NCBI GenBank assembly: GCA_951230915.1
Contig: OX579640.1
Span: 14,776,981-14,840,980, forward strand
Length of the DNA stretch: 64,000 nucleotides
Direction: 5' to 3'
DNA from: Antitrichia curtipendula
Lineage: Eukaryota; Streptophyta; Bryopsida; Hypnales; Leucodontaceae
Of this stretch, positions 25,949 through 37,160 are shown piece after piece (positions within the stretch are counted from its first letter, which is position 1; each line of letters opens with the position of its first letter). A program made the position numbers and the translations under genes. The notes beneath the pieces were generated by a model. It was not told where the DNA came from and made no database searches. It worked only from the letters and a program-made list of their open reading frames with translations.

Positions 25949-26533
25949 TTAATCCCTAAAGGATCGTTTGTACCCTCGGGGGACAATTTGGGTCCGGGTA
26001 GGTTCCTATTGTCTCAATTTGAAGTGAGATTTTTTGAGGTTATGTAGTTTTGCAAGAGCTTTGTGGATATATAATTTTTGTTTCAATCGGACGCATGATG
26101 AAAAAGTTATGGCACAATAAGCAAGAAATGGAGATTGGCGGGCAGTCCAAAAAAAATTACAAAAAAGTCAAAATAATTCTTTTTGAATTTGTTTTCTAAA
26201 ATATAATTTTTTTTATCTATATGAGAAGCATTGATTCATTCTATTTGGACTAGGGATGAAAAAGTTATGGACAATCTTAGTTTTTTGGGCAATTTAAGCA
26301 TCTTCTTAAGAATGCTTAAACTCTTTGTCCAACTTTGAATGCTAATATCTTCCAATCCGTATGGTAAAATTTGATGAAATTTTTACAACATGATTCCAGA
26401 CAAGTTACATACAAGATCCTATGGTTAAATTTAAAAAATAAAAAAATAAATTGGTTTCCTTAAGTGAATGCAACAGAAGTGGTAGTTTTGAGTGGTTTTT
26501 GACAGAAAATATCCTCGGGGCTTTAGGGGTTAA
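25949..26533 (+). mobile_element. TTAA element family A, short form, copy A5
   Basis: 585 bp including TTAA at 25949-25952 and 26530-26533. Left end TCCCTAAAGGATCG, right end GGGGCTTTAGGGG. The left hairpin reads gtaccctcgggggac, with one stem mismatch. Non-coding; very similar to A4 and A8. Confidence 0.88.
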
Positions 26534-28077
26534 GGTGGGTAACATACCCTTAAAATCGCCATTTTTATTGTTATGTGCCTAATTAGTTACTATTACTAGA
26601 GTAGTCAGATTTTTGTATATTCTTGTTGGCAAAGGTAAGGAGGTTCCAACGTACCAAAGAACAAGACATTTGGATACCATATGCAAAAGTTAATATGAAG
26701 CCATGGTCAAAGTTTTGGGGGTAAAGGTCTTAAAATCATCTTTATAATATATGTACACATTGATTTTGGAGATGTGCATAAAGTGATGATGATGGTTTTA
26801 GGCAAGGTGTGATTTTAGAGATGCAGATAAAGTGATGACAGTGGTTTTAGACAAAGTGTGATTTTGGATGTACCTACTTTAGTTTATTAGATCAAACTAG
26901 ATGTGTTTATTGAGGTGGTGTGCCTAAAAGGACTTTTACCACACTAACAAAGTCTACAATATTGTAAGGTCATCCTCAATGCACTCTTGAATTTATCCTT
27001 CTAATTAAACTTCTAATTTTTCATTGGTTTACAATTCGAACTTGGAATTTTTATCATTGAAAGCACATTCCAAAGTATTTTCAATAGGTACAAGAGAACT
27101 CAAATTTATACATTCGACACAAAAAATAAATCGCTTTTGAAAACTAGCTAAAAGACAAAAAAATTACAAAGGTTTGGACAAATCATGGTTACCAAAGCAC
27201 ATTGCACTCCAAATTTGATCACAACACATTGCAAGTTCAGTGTGTCTAAATTTCAAAAAGGAAGGTTCTCTAGCCCTTTTTAAAGTTGTGAAGTTTTGTC
27301 TTTCAACATTTTTAGGAAAAAAATATGTATATCTTGAAACATATGCATTGTTGGCAATGGTTTGAAAAGTGGTTTGAAAATACATGGGAAAAAGATGACC
27401 AAGACAACTTTCATATTCATCATCAAATTTTATAAAGTAAGAGAAAATACTTAATGAAAGAAAAACTAAAATTGCTAATAATTTTGACAAGAATTAAAAA
27501 ACGAAAGTTCCAATAGTAGGTTTTTTAGTAAAGCAACATATATCTATTGATTTTGTTTTAATTTATTTGAAATTTTTTAAAATAGAATTTAAAAAACAAG
27601 TTTATACAAATTTCTACTTTTATTGAACGCAAAATAAAACTTCCCATAACTTTCTTCTCATTATGGACTAAATGGTTCAAATACTTTTGCTTAGATATTA
27701 ATTTAAATAATCAAATAAAACTAATTAATCTTTTATAGATTATGTTTTTCACTACGTGTCTTGCCATTGAATTTGGAAAAAAAATACATATTTGAAATAT
27801 TTGTCAAAATGATGTTAAACAAAAAGTCACATGAAGATTATGACTATCTTAAGCATTATATTCAAAAATTCCAAATTATGGAGTCAATGGAGCCTGCAGA
27901 AGTGCATGAGTTCTCAAAAATCCCAAAGTGAGTTTAGTAGTCCTTTAGAGGTTTTGAATTGTATTTTTTATATTCCAATTTTAGACTATAATTTTTATTT
28001 TTATTTTTATTTTTATATTATTAATACCTCTGTTCATTTATAGTAATTCAACTATTCAAGGATTTGGTGCAGGTTTA
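26534..28077. other. AT-rich intergenic DNA
   Basis: No gene. An imperfect direct repeat of about 57 bp occurs at 26762-26817 and 26811-26868 (gattttggagatg.a.ataaagtgatga.gatggtttta). The rest is low complexity. Confidence 0.5.
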
Positions 28078-28720
28078 TTAACCTCTAGAATTATATTTTA
28101 TTAAAAAACTTTCAAATTGCCATTTATAGTGCAAAAAATTACAATGAAAAATAATTACAATTTTTGCATATCCAAATGTATTGATTACTTGGATTAGATT
28201 TGTATAATATTCTAGGAAATATGGAGGAAATTTCTTGAAACTTTGACCATGTAGACTTGTAAAATACAAATATTTCAAATGAAATGACTATTCTTTGTAC
28301 AAGTTGGTCATACTAGGATTTTAGACTTTGAATCCTTTTAACTAAACTCTTCTAGACAATGATTTATTAATGGTTCATAATAAAAAGAATTATAAACTTT
28401 AGAAAAGAAAAGAAAAAAAGAAGGAAAAAGTCATTAAAAAAATCATTAAGTAAAAGTAGACACAAGATGGAAGGAAATAATAACTCTTCAATAGTTCAAA
28501 AATAGAATTGAAACATGTCGATTTAGTTGTTTAGCATATATTCTACATCCTCTAAACATTTTGTTGTGAAAATTTATGAAAATGAGTTCAAAAAGCAAAT
28601 CCTATATTTTTTTTCTTGAATTTGTCATGATTATCCGCAAAACAAGACTCTTCATATCTTTCACATCACTAGTTCAAGTGGAATGTAATTTAAATCATAA
28701 ATTAATTTAATTTATAAATT
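28078..28720 (-). mobile_element. TTAA element family A, degenerate copy A6
   Basis: Starts at TTAA 28078-28081 followed by cctctagaat. It then follows A1 and A2 with many changes (tcaaattgccatttatag, ccatgtagacttgtaaaa, agtaaaagtagacacaagat). Similarity fades after about 28710 and no right terminus could be placed. An older, decaying copy. Confidence 0.65.
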
Positions 28721-29660
28721 AAAATTTAATTTTTTAATCTCCTAACCTTCAAAAAGATTTCAAAAAATCTTTGTAATATTAGACATCCTTGGACCTTGTC
28801 CAAAATCTTGAAAAATCCATTGCAAGACTTTAAATCTTTGGGGATCAAGCATGCAATGATCAACCAATTTTTTTTCTAAATGAATAATGTATCTTCTTTG
28901 TTGTAAGAAAGTTTAATATTTTTATTGATGGAGATAGATATCAAAGAATCTTTGTGAGCTTAATTTATAGAATGCATTCAAAATTTTTGAGATTTTCACA
29001 AAATTTATATTGCATACTATAAAAAAAATAAAGTACAGATAATTTTTAAAAAGAATTTCATGAATTTCAAAGTTGGATTAAAGTGGATTAAAAAAGGGGT
29101 GAATATTGGATAGTGAGTTTTGGTCTTTGGCGGAGTTAACTTCAAATTTTTGTAAGACTTTGATTTTTTGAACTTCCAAAGTGGATAATAAAATAAACTA
29201 TTGTGCTTTATTTTGTCAGTAGAGCTTTGAAATACAATGAAATAATACACTATCTTCAAATTGCCCTTGAAGTAAGGGGATTAATAATTTGGAACCAAAA
29301 AGGAACAAAAAGAGACTACAAAAATTTATTCAATGCAAAAGTTTGAACAATGTGAAATCCACTCACATTTATTTGGATAATATTTGGATGAATGTAATCT
29401 AATAAGTGCAAAACTTTACATGCAATTAATAAGAAAGTTGGGTGGAAATTACAATATTTGAGATAGTTTGGAAATAGTGTCAACTACACCATATTGTATA
29501 CTATATTATCTAGAATATTGTAAACTTCAACATTGTAGTGCCTTGCAAATTTGCATAATTTTGGGATTAAGATAGGAGTTACTAAAATAATTAAGTCTTT
29601 AAAGGAGTCTTCTAATATAAAGGTATATATTGCATTCTTCACTGGATTAACAGTGAACAT
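28721..29660. other. AT-rich intergenic DNA
   Basis: Nothing recognised as a gene. The part up to about 28800 may be eroded right end of A6. The rest is unique-looking AT-rich sequence. Confidence 0.45.
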
Positions 29661-30570
29661 ATTACTCCAAAGTTTCAGTGTCTCCTTGGAGGACAAATAA
29701 AAGTTTTAGCAAGTTCTTATGATCATAATTTTTGGCATGATTAAATTTTTTTTTGCTAAGATAGAGAACATATTAGCTTTCTAATAATATAACTTTTATT
29801 TCAATCCGTGCCCAAGACCAAAAAATTATGTCATCCTAAGCAAAAAAGAAGAAGTTGCGGGGCAACAAAAAAAATGCACAAAAAATTGAAATAAAAATTT
29901 AAAAATTTTATTTCTCATAGATCATATTTTCTTTCATACATTGAAAGCTTCATTTAGTCTAGTAATGTGAAAGTTATGGAGCTTCTTGTTTTGTAGGCAA
30001 TCATAACATTTTTTTGACAAAATAAAATATTAGATTCATTGCTAAACTTAGTTTTTGAAATTTTTGAAAAGAAATTTTTTCCTAGGTTTAATATGCTTGA
30101 TAGAATAATTTCACCATTGAGATTACCATAAGTTTTTTCAATTTTACCTTAAAGCTAGTAATGATTTAGTTTTTCCTTCAATCTTGTATCTACATCTACT
30201 TAATAATTTTTAAAAGATGAAAATCAAATTTTTCTATTATAAAGATTTATAGAATTTCAACTCAATTCTTCAACATAAAACAATTTTAATAAAAAATTGT
30301 AGTGCAAAACTTTTAAACTAAGAAGATTCAAAGTCTTCTAATCTAGTCACAAAAGGTACAAGAAAACCCATTTTCTTCACTTTATGTGCAAAAGTCTTTG
30401 TAATCAAAGTTTCTTTAATTTCTTCTAAACATATTTATATTAGTCTAGTACATGATCCTACGGTTAAATATGCAAATGATCAACTTCAAGTATTTTTTGC
30501 TTTCTTCAATAGCAATGGCAATTTGGAGTGTTTTAAAATGGAAAGAAAGCCTTGGGACTTTAGGGATTAA
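29661..30570 (+). mobile_element. TTAA element family A, long form, degenerate copy A7
   Basis: The left end is eroded (attactccaaagtttcagtg, then gtctccttggaggac in place of the hairpin). The right end is GGGACTTTAGGGA followed by TTAA at 30567-30570. The interior follows A3, including the motifs aaaagttatgg.. and ttaagtagatgtag. About 910 bp. Non-coding. Confidence 0.7.
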
Positions 30571-30589
30571 GGTGGGGATGATTTTGAGC

Positions 30590-30690
30590 CACATGTGAAT
30601 TTGACTTCTAAATTCATAATGAATTTCTCAAAAATCCAAAAAATATGAAACAACTTGTACTAGATGCAATTTCCAATTTTTTTCAAGAAA
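30590..30690 (+). repeat. Dispersed repeat G, copy 1
   Basis: The block with ttcataatgaatttctcaaa, ccaaaaaatatgaaac and agatgcaa matches 35490-35575 with scattered changes. Length and class are not determined. Confidence 0.45.
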
Positions 30691-31179
30691 GTATAAGTAA
30701 TAAATATATTCAAAGAGCCAAACATTTCAAAAATTGAAATTATATTTTAACGGTTGCCTTATATACCTCTTACATGAGTAGGAATTACTGTCAAAATTTA
30801 GGATGTTGCATAACATTCAGTAGTCTTTAGAGAAGCTACCTTATCCTCTCTAGAGGCTTCATCCACAAAAAACATCCATATGGAGAAATCAAAGTAAGCT
30901 TCAGAATGGAGTATCAAGATTGTGGCAGTACATCTATAGTGTGCTTTTTTCTTTTTGCTAAATCTCAAACCAACCAACCAAATCAACAAAGAAATGTTAG
31001 GATGGTTTGCCAAAAATCCAAAGAATCTCTTATTAAAAAGTATCAATGTCATTTTAATACTTTGCCATCAAATTTTTTTTTTATGACCCAATGAAGGATT
31101 TGCTTCAATGACATTTATAAGAATAAAGATTGAAGATGTTGTTTTTATATTGAAATCAATTGTCCACCATGAATCCTCA

Positions 31180-31605
31180 AAGGACATGGGACAATTTGAA
31201 AATGAGAGCTTGACCGTTCATTGTCAAAATATAAAAATTATGTTTTATGTAGAATTTTAGACCTCATTTAGTCATAGTAAAATAACTTTTTTCAAAAAAC
31301 TTTAAAGTCAAAAAAGTTGGTAAATCAGTCTATATTTCATTTTCAAAAACCCGTTTGGAATTTTAAGCCTTGAATAAAAAATTATAAACAAAATTCTGAG
31401 AGGATGTTTGAAAATGTCAAAGAAAATGTTGCTTCCAACCCTTCTTGAAATTTGTCCATAACTTTTAATTGGAGACTTGAAATCTCAAACGAATTTTAGG
31501 AGATGAAATTCTCCTTTAAACACCCTTTCTCATTTTGATTCAACTATGAGCAGTTCAAAAGCTCCTACTAATTTTAATTTACATCTCCGACATAGGTTGT
31601 TTCAT
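31180..31605 (+). repeat. Dispersed repeat F, copy 2
   Basis: Matches 7150-7300 over agacctcatttag... to ttttaagcct. Its right end (tactaattttaatttacatc, then ggttgttt) is the inverted counterpart of the left lead-in of copy 1. This suggests an element with terminal inverted repeats of the form aaacaaccyatg. Confidence 0.5.
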
Positions 31606-32018
31606 CTCCTACCTCCCCATATGTATATAAAGAGTTTGATTTCACCATTCTAATCACAAATCATGAATGGCTTGGGAAGCACAATGAGGAAATTTTGTTC
31701 TTGTATTTATTTATTTATTTCCTGAGAACTGAATGTGTTTCTGAAATTTTATTAAAAAATTTAGAAGCTTCTCTTTGCTATCGACCTAATCATGTGTAAT
31801 TGCGACCCACTGAATTTACACAATATAGTCAATGCAATCTGACAATTCTTATCAAGGGAGGATAGTCCTTATCTGAGTTATCTCTGCTACTAAATGTTGT
31901 GGGTGCAACAATTGAATTAATCTTAAAAAAACTATCCTATAACCATAGATTTAGGCCTCACAATCCTTCACTCTATTTTCTATCATTTTGCAACTATATA
32001 TGAATGATACATATATAT

Positions 32019-32029
32019 ATAAATAAAAT

Positions 32030-32091
<62 letters not shown>

Positions 32092-32110
32092 ATAATTTTA
32101 TTTTATTTAT
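32019..32110. repeat. TA microsatellite inside a 92-bp palindrome
   Basis: The left flank of the (TA)n tract (ataaataaaataaaatt, from 32019) is repeated in exact reverse complement at the right flank (aattttattttatttat, ending 32110). Only the interior has slight irregularity (one ttta). The whole can extrude as a cruciform. Confidence 0.85.
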
Positions 32111-32458
32111 TATTATTATTATTTTTAAGAGATGAAATTACATGTCTCATAAAGGACACCAAAAAAAGTTTGAAATACCTTTAATTCATTAAGAAAAAGT
32201 AAAGAAACTTCATATTAGGTACAAATGTACTCAATAAATCTGAATTTTTTTCCACAGTTATACATTGTAGTCTATTCTCTCTTGGTATAAACCAAAGTTA
32301 TGATGTCATAAAAAATTATAAAATCAATAGACCTTAGTTATAGGTCCAAAGTTCAAATTGCAATAAAATATTGAAAATTTTTACTTTTTAAAATTTTCAA
32401 AACTACACTTGATAAACTTCATTTCATTAGTTGAATACAAATTCAAAAAATATCATTC

Positions 32459-33045
32459 TTAACCCCTAAAACCCTGCTTGTCCCCTCGGGGGACAATTTG
32501 GGTCCGGGTAGGTTCCTATTGTCTCAATTTGAAGTGAATTTTTTTGAGATTTTTTGAGGTTGTGTAGCTTTGCAAGAGCTTTGTGAATATGTAATCTTTG
32601 TTTCAATCGGATGCCGGATGAAAAAGTTATGGCACAATGAGCAAGAATTGGAGATTCTCGGGCAGCCCCAAAAAAGTACAAAAAGTCAAAATAATCTTTT
32701 TTGAATTTTTTTCTCTAAAATATTATGTTCTTAACTATACGTGAAGCTTTGATTCATTCTATTTGGACTAGGGATGAGAAAGTTATGGACAATCTTAGTT
32801 TTTCGGGCAATTTAAGCATCTTCTTGAAAAAAAACTTTTGGTTCAACTTTGAATGCTAATATCTTCCAATCCGTACGGTCAAATTTGATGAAATTTTTAC
32901 TACATGATCTCAGACAAGTTAAGTACAAGATCCTACGGTTAATTTCCAAAAAACAAAAAAAATTGGTTTCCTTAAGTGAATCTAACAGAAGTGGTAGTTT
33001 TGAGTGTTTTTTGGCAGAAAACACCCTCGGGGTTTTAGGGGTTAA
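32459..33045 (+). mobile_element. TTAA element family A, short form, copy A8
   Basis: 587 bp including TTAA at 32459-32462 and 33042-33045. Ends CCCCTAAAACCC and GGGTTTTAGGGG are perfect inverted repeats. The hairpin gtcccctcgggggac is intact at the left. This is the best preserved short copy. Non-coding. Confidence 0.92.
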
Positions 33046-33255
33046 GGCTAAAATTCATATCAAGAGTATAGAACAAAAAATGGTCAAAGTACACTATAAG
33101 GGTAATCTATGGATTAAGCATTTTTTTTTTTTTTTTAAATCACTAATACGATTGTAAAGAAATATCCAATATTATTTACTTTAAATGGGCTCAAACAACT
33201 TTCAAAAAATTTGGATAAAATTATAATTTTCCCATCCTATGTTCTCTCCTAAAAT

Positions 33256-33331
33256 CATCCAAAGGACACAAAACGTTTGTTTTAAGGTTAACCTTGGGAG
33301 GACACCAAAAATGTTTTGTGTCCTTTGGATG
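33256..33331. repeat. 19-bp perfect inverted repeat
   Basis: catccaaaggacacaaaac at 33256-33274 and its exact complement at 33313-33331, separated by 38 bases that include ggttaaccttgggaggac. It may be part of an unrecognised element, or the left boundary of the repeat-rich block that ends at 34257. Confidence 0.8.
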
Positions 33332-33699
33332 GTCAATTGGGCTTTGTGCATATGAAAAGGATGATTTTCATCCAATTTCTTTTTGTGTAATTTAATTGAT
33401 GCTACATGCACATTATTGAATTAAATTCAAGATATTTTAGTTTTTTTATTTTATTATATATATATATATGAGATAGTTTATCAAAAAAATTGTACACTAC
33501 CCATTATATTTCAATACCTTGAGGGTTTTTTCCCTTAAAACTTAATTTTAACATTCAAAACTATTTCTTTTGCTCTTGAACAAAAGTAAAAAAACAAAGC
33601 TTTTTAAATGGAATTTCTACTACTCCTTGGAAATTTTGAAAAAATTAGTAAAATTTGAAGTTCAACTTCCTTCTACTCAAATGATTCTCAGTCACTCAT

Positions 33700-34257
33700 A
33701 ACTTCTTGGATTAATATTAAATTTTAGCCACACAAACAAGACTAGTATGAGCAAATTTTCTAAATATTTTGACTGGAAACGGACATTGTATGAAGAAGAA
33801 AAAAGCCGCAGAAGTTTATTGTAGTCTAAAAATGTCGAGATTTTGAATTGCGAATTGCTCCCAAAACATTCAAAATGACTTGGATTGACATGAAATTTTA
33901 CCACAATAATTAGACTATAAAGAAATCATAACCCAACAATTTTTTTTATTAAAAACTAACATTGTATGAAGGAGATACAAGCCCCCCAAAGTTGCAACCA
34001 TCAAATGTAGTTTGTTGAACTCGAATTGAACCTCCGAACTTTGATCAGCTTACAAAAAAATCACTACATATTGAATTGGTCAAAACTTTTTTACCACACA
34101 AACTAGAAGAGAGAGTGCAAATTTTCCAACAAGTTTGATTGAATTTGGACACCGTATGCAAAAGTTACAACACTTTGAATTGGACTTGAAACCATGTGAG
34201 GACACTTTTGAAACTATGCGAGGACACCCTTTTGGTCCCCTTGGGCGGTGAGGGGTT
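33700..34257. repeat. Diverged tandem units of about 180 bp ending in ggggttaa
   Basis: Three related blocks carry the motif ggacattgtatgaag-like at about 33782, 33961 and 34149, roughly 180-188 bp apart, each preceded by acaa.tagactat-like sequence. The block ends gtccccttgggcggtgagggg plus TTAA at 34254-34257, which resembles the end of a TTAA element. A matching left end was not placed with certainty (33288, ttaaccttgggagg, is a candidate). Confidence 0.45.
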
Positions 34258-35778
34258 AAGAAGCAGACTACCTTAATTAATACAGGAGGGAGTGTTTATT
34301 TTTATTTATTTTATTTATTTTTTGATGATACAGACCTCCCCTCTCTCAGTCTGAATAGAGTGATTCCAATGTCAAGTGGTCGGTTGGGCAGTCAACTCCA
34401 AAAATAAGTAGGGCAGTTTCCTACAAGAGAAATGTGCAAAACATGTGGGGTTGGGTATGGCTAACCCTCCCTCCCTAAGTGGGCCCCACGCCCCATTCTA
34501 ATTGCGTTGAACCATTTCCCATGGTGACTCAGACATTTCCCCACATCCAAAGTTGGGGAGCCATTAATAAATTTGGGGATAAGCTGAACCCCGAATTCCA
34601 GCACCAAATTCTGCACATAACATTATTATGATGTGGTGGTTGCCAGGATGGGGGGGGGGGGGGGGGAGTCATGCAGAAAAAGGTTTAAAATATATACATG
34701 TGACCAAGAGCTCCAGAAGACCAAGAGCCCCATTTTTATAAGATAGTTGGGGATTGATAACTCAGTCCAAGTTTAGAGCATGCATCTGTAGCGAATGTGA
34801 GAATGTTTTGTAATAGGTTTTTAGTTCTTGGAAAAAAATAAAAAGAGAGAGACCAAAACTTTCTTTAATTTGCAGTTTTGGTGGGTAAGGTTGCTTGTTC
34901 TTTGATTCCCTCTCTCTCTCTCTCTCTCTCTTCTTTAGTGGCATGCAGGAATGTTCCTTCCTTTGCTTTTAAAAAAACAAAACACCCAATGTTCCAAAGA
35001 AAACAATGTTGCAAAAGCAAAAAATAACGCCATTCCCAAGAAAAAACAATCAGTTTCAAAGACAAGAAGAACAGTGTGTTTGGGAATGGGGGAGGCTCTG
35101 TCGTCACTTACTCCAACCAAAACCCCCAAACCATGTTGTGCAGTGTGCATGCGGTTGTAGATAGGATTTGGAAACTCTGATTCCGAAACCAAGAGAGTCA
35201 ATGCCAGAGTCTCTGTCGTCCAAAGGGCGTGTGTACAACCCAAAAAAGAATAAAATATAGAAATGGTTAGTACAAACCTAGTACACAAGCCTATTTGGAA
35301 TGGGTATCAATTGGATGCTTCACTACGATGAGGTGTGTAAGGTAGAAGACTCGAGAATAGTTTGGGCATTAAGAACCGCCCACCTGTAAAATGTACACAA
35401 TTTGTACATGCTGTTTTTTCATAGCCTTCGTTGATGTACAAATAGTGCACATTTCAGGGGTGGACGATTTTGGAGCCCTATGCCAACTCAACTTCAAAAT
35501 TTCATAACTAATTTCAAAAAGCTCCAAAAAATATGAAACCGCTCAGGTTAGATGCAAAATACACTTCTCTTTCAAAGAAAAATTTACTGGGAAATATTTA
35601 AAGAAGTTTTACCTTCTCAAAATTCAGTTTCAGCTCTTAGGTGGACAATTTATGGACCTGTTACCTTACCCTGAGTCGCACCTTGCCTAATTAAATCCGC
35701 CGTCTATCACTGTGTATGTAGTACATTTGCAAAACCAATATGTATGTATGGTGAAGAAATGATTTTGAACATCTATGG
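34258..35778. other. Intergenic DNA with homopolymer and CT repeats
   Basis: Slightly richer in GC than the desert to its left. It has a run of 17 G at 34650-34666, a CT microsatellite at about 34911-34931, and repeat G copy 2 at 35490-35575. No gene recognised. Confidence 0.5.
35490..35575 (+). repeat. Dispersed repeat G, copy 2
   Basis: Partner of 30590-30690: acttcaaaatttcataacta, then ccaaaaaatatgaaac and agatgcaa in the same order. Confidence 0.45.
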
Positions 35779-36163
35779 GAGGCAACCCATTCTTGATCAC
35801 CTTTCCATTTGGGTAGCGTAGGGTGGTGCAATTATGTGCAGGAGGTGATTGGCATTGATTAATTATGATATAGTTTCCGATGCAATTGTGGCACATTGTG
35901 ATTGGCCACAAGACTCTCAATACCCTTGGTGGAATTTGCAATCATTCTTCAATTAGAAATGGGAAGGTCTATATGACTAGTATGGGTCGAACATGATCTT
36001 CAGCTAAAAAATTAATAGTAATTATGTTTTGAGAAATAAAAATCTGAAAATTTATGGAAACCTTATGAATTCTATTTCTACATATGGAAAAATTTCCCCG
36101 TTGTTGAAACTTGCCTTGCAAATATGTGTATTTGCTTAAAAGTGGTTAGAAATGGGTTGCCTC
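35779..36163 (-). mobile_element. Inverted-repeat element R, copy 2
   Basis: 385 bp between gaggcaacccat and atgggttgcctc, in opposite orientation to 24561-24953. Minus-strand sequence near its left end would read NGLPPI, as does the equivalent part of copy 1, but no extended coding similarity was seen. Confidence 0.7.
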
Positions 36164-36396
36164 TCTTAATCAAAAAAAACTTGGACCCTTTGTGACTTTT
36201 GAATATTATATCCAAATATCATGTTTTTTGGTGCGTTGGAATCTCTTTTCACCTGCCAACAAAAGAAAGGGATTAAAATTGGAATAGTCTTATCATAGTA
36301 ACTAGGTTTAGCAGGAAAAAGTGGTGGATCAGAGGTGTCCACCTTAGACATTGGTCTAACATGTTCCATAGTGTTGGTGTATTTGTCCAATTTTAC

Positions 36397-37160
36397 ATGT
36401 ATGGGTAGTTGCAAGAAACACTTGTCCTATTTCTTGTCCCCTTGCCCTTGGACGGGTGTTTTTTGGCTTGTAACTTTGCATACTTTGTCTGGTGGGCGTG
36501 AAATTTGGAGTGAAGGTAGCTACAAAAGTTTCAAACAATCTGTGATTTTCTGAATTTTTAAAAAATTAGTTTACTATTTTTAAGCTGCCCCAATTGGGTG
36601 TCTACCTTGGGCATTTGGGTGTGTGTGGTGTTAGTCCTATTTTTGACCCAAAATTGCAAATTTAAGGCCACAAATTGGACACATAGGAATTCTACTAACA
36701 TTACAAGAATTGAACGAAGTTTTTTTGAAAATAGCAACATGTCCGTTGCACAAACGATGTCAAAGTGACCTTCCTTTGCGTAGAGGCTACAAAGAGAAAA
36801 AAAATTTCCTTCATGAATTTTTTGGTGCAATGCAAGTGCACTCTTTTCTAGCAAAATGGCTTTCTTTATGGAATTTTTTGAATTTTTTTTGAATTACTAA
36901 AAATGAAAAATTCCACATATCCCTTTTCTACTATTTTCTGCTCCTAGTGGTTTCTGTAGTACTTTGTAGTAGTCTGTAGTATTGCATAGTACAACATAGT
37001 ATTAAATCAACAATTAGATCTGTAGGCGCCTAGAATGGACGGTTGAGATTTGTCAGGGTGTTGCTAAAACATAGTATTGGTAGTATAACATAGTACTGCC
37101 AGTCTTGTGGCCAAAAAAACGCAATTTTGGCCAGGAAACGTGAAATGTTTCTTGCAACAG
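36397..37160. mobile_element. Element with GTTGCAAGAAACA terminal inverted repeat
   Basis: gttgcaagaaaca at about 36409 and its complement at about 37148. The repeat extends outward imperfectly to roughly 24 bp (tatgggtagttgc versus tacgggctgttgc). GTATG occurs just outside both ends and may be a 5-bp target duplication, though TA is also possible. A further partial end (ttgcaagaaacacct) lies at 37649. The interior contains repeated catagtac/tagtatt words. Non-coding. Confidence 0.5.

Larger units (their letters stand above)
30571..32458. other. AT-rich intergenic DNA with dispersed repeats and a TA palindrome
   Basis: Contains a repeat shared with 35480-35600 (around 30600-30680), a copy of repeat F (31180-31605) and a large TA-rich palindrome (32019-32110). 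No gene recognised. Confidence 0.55.
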
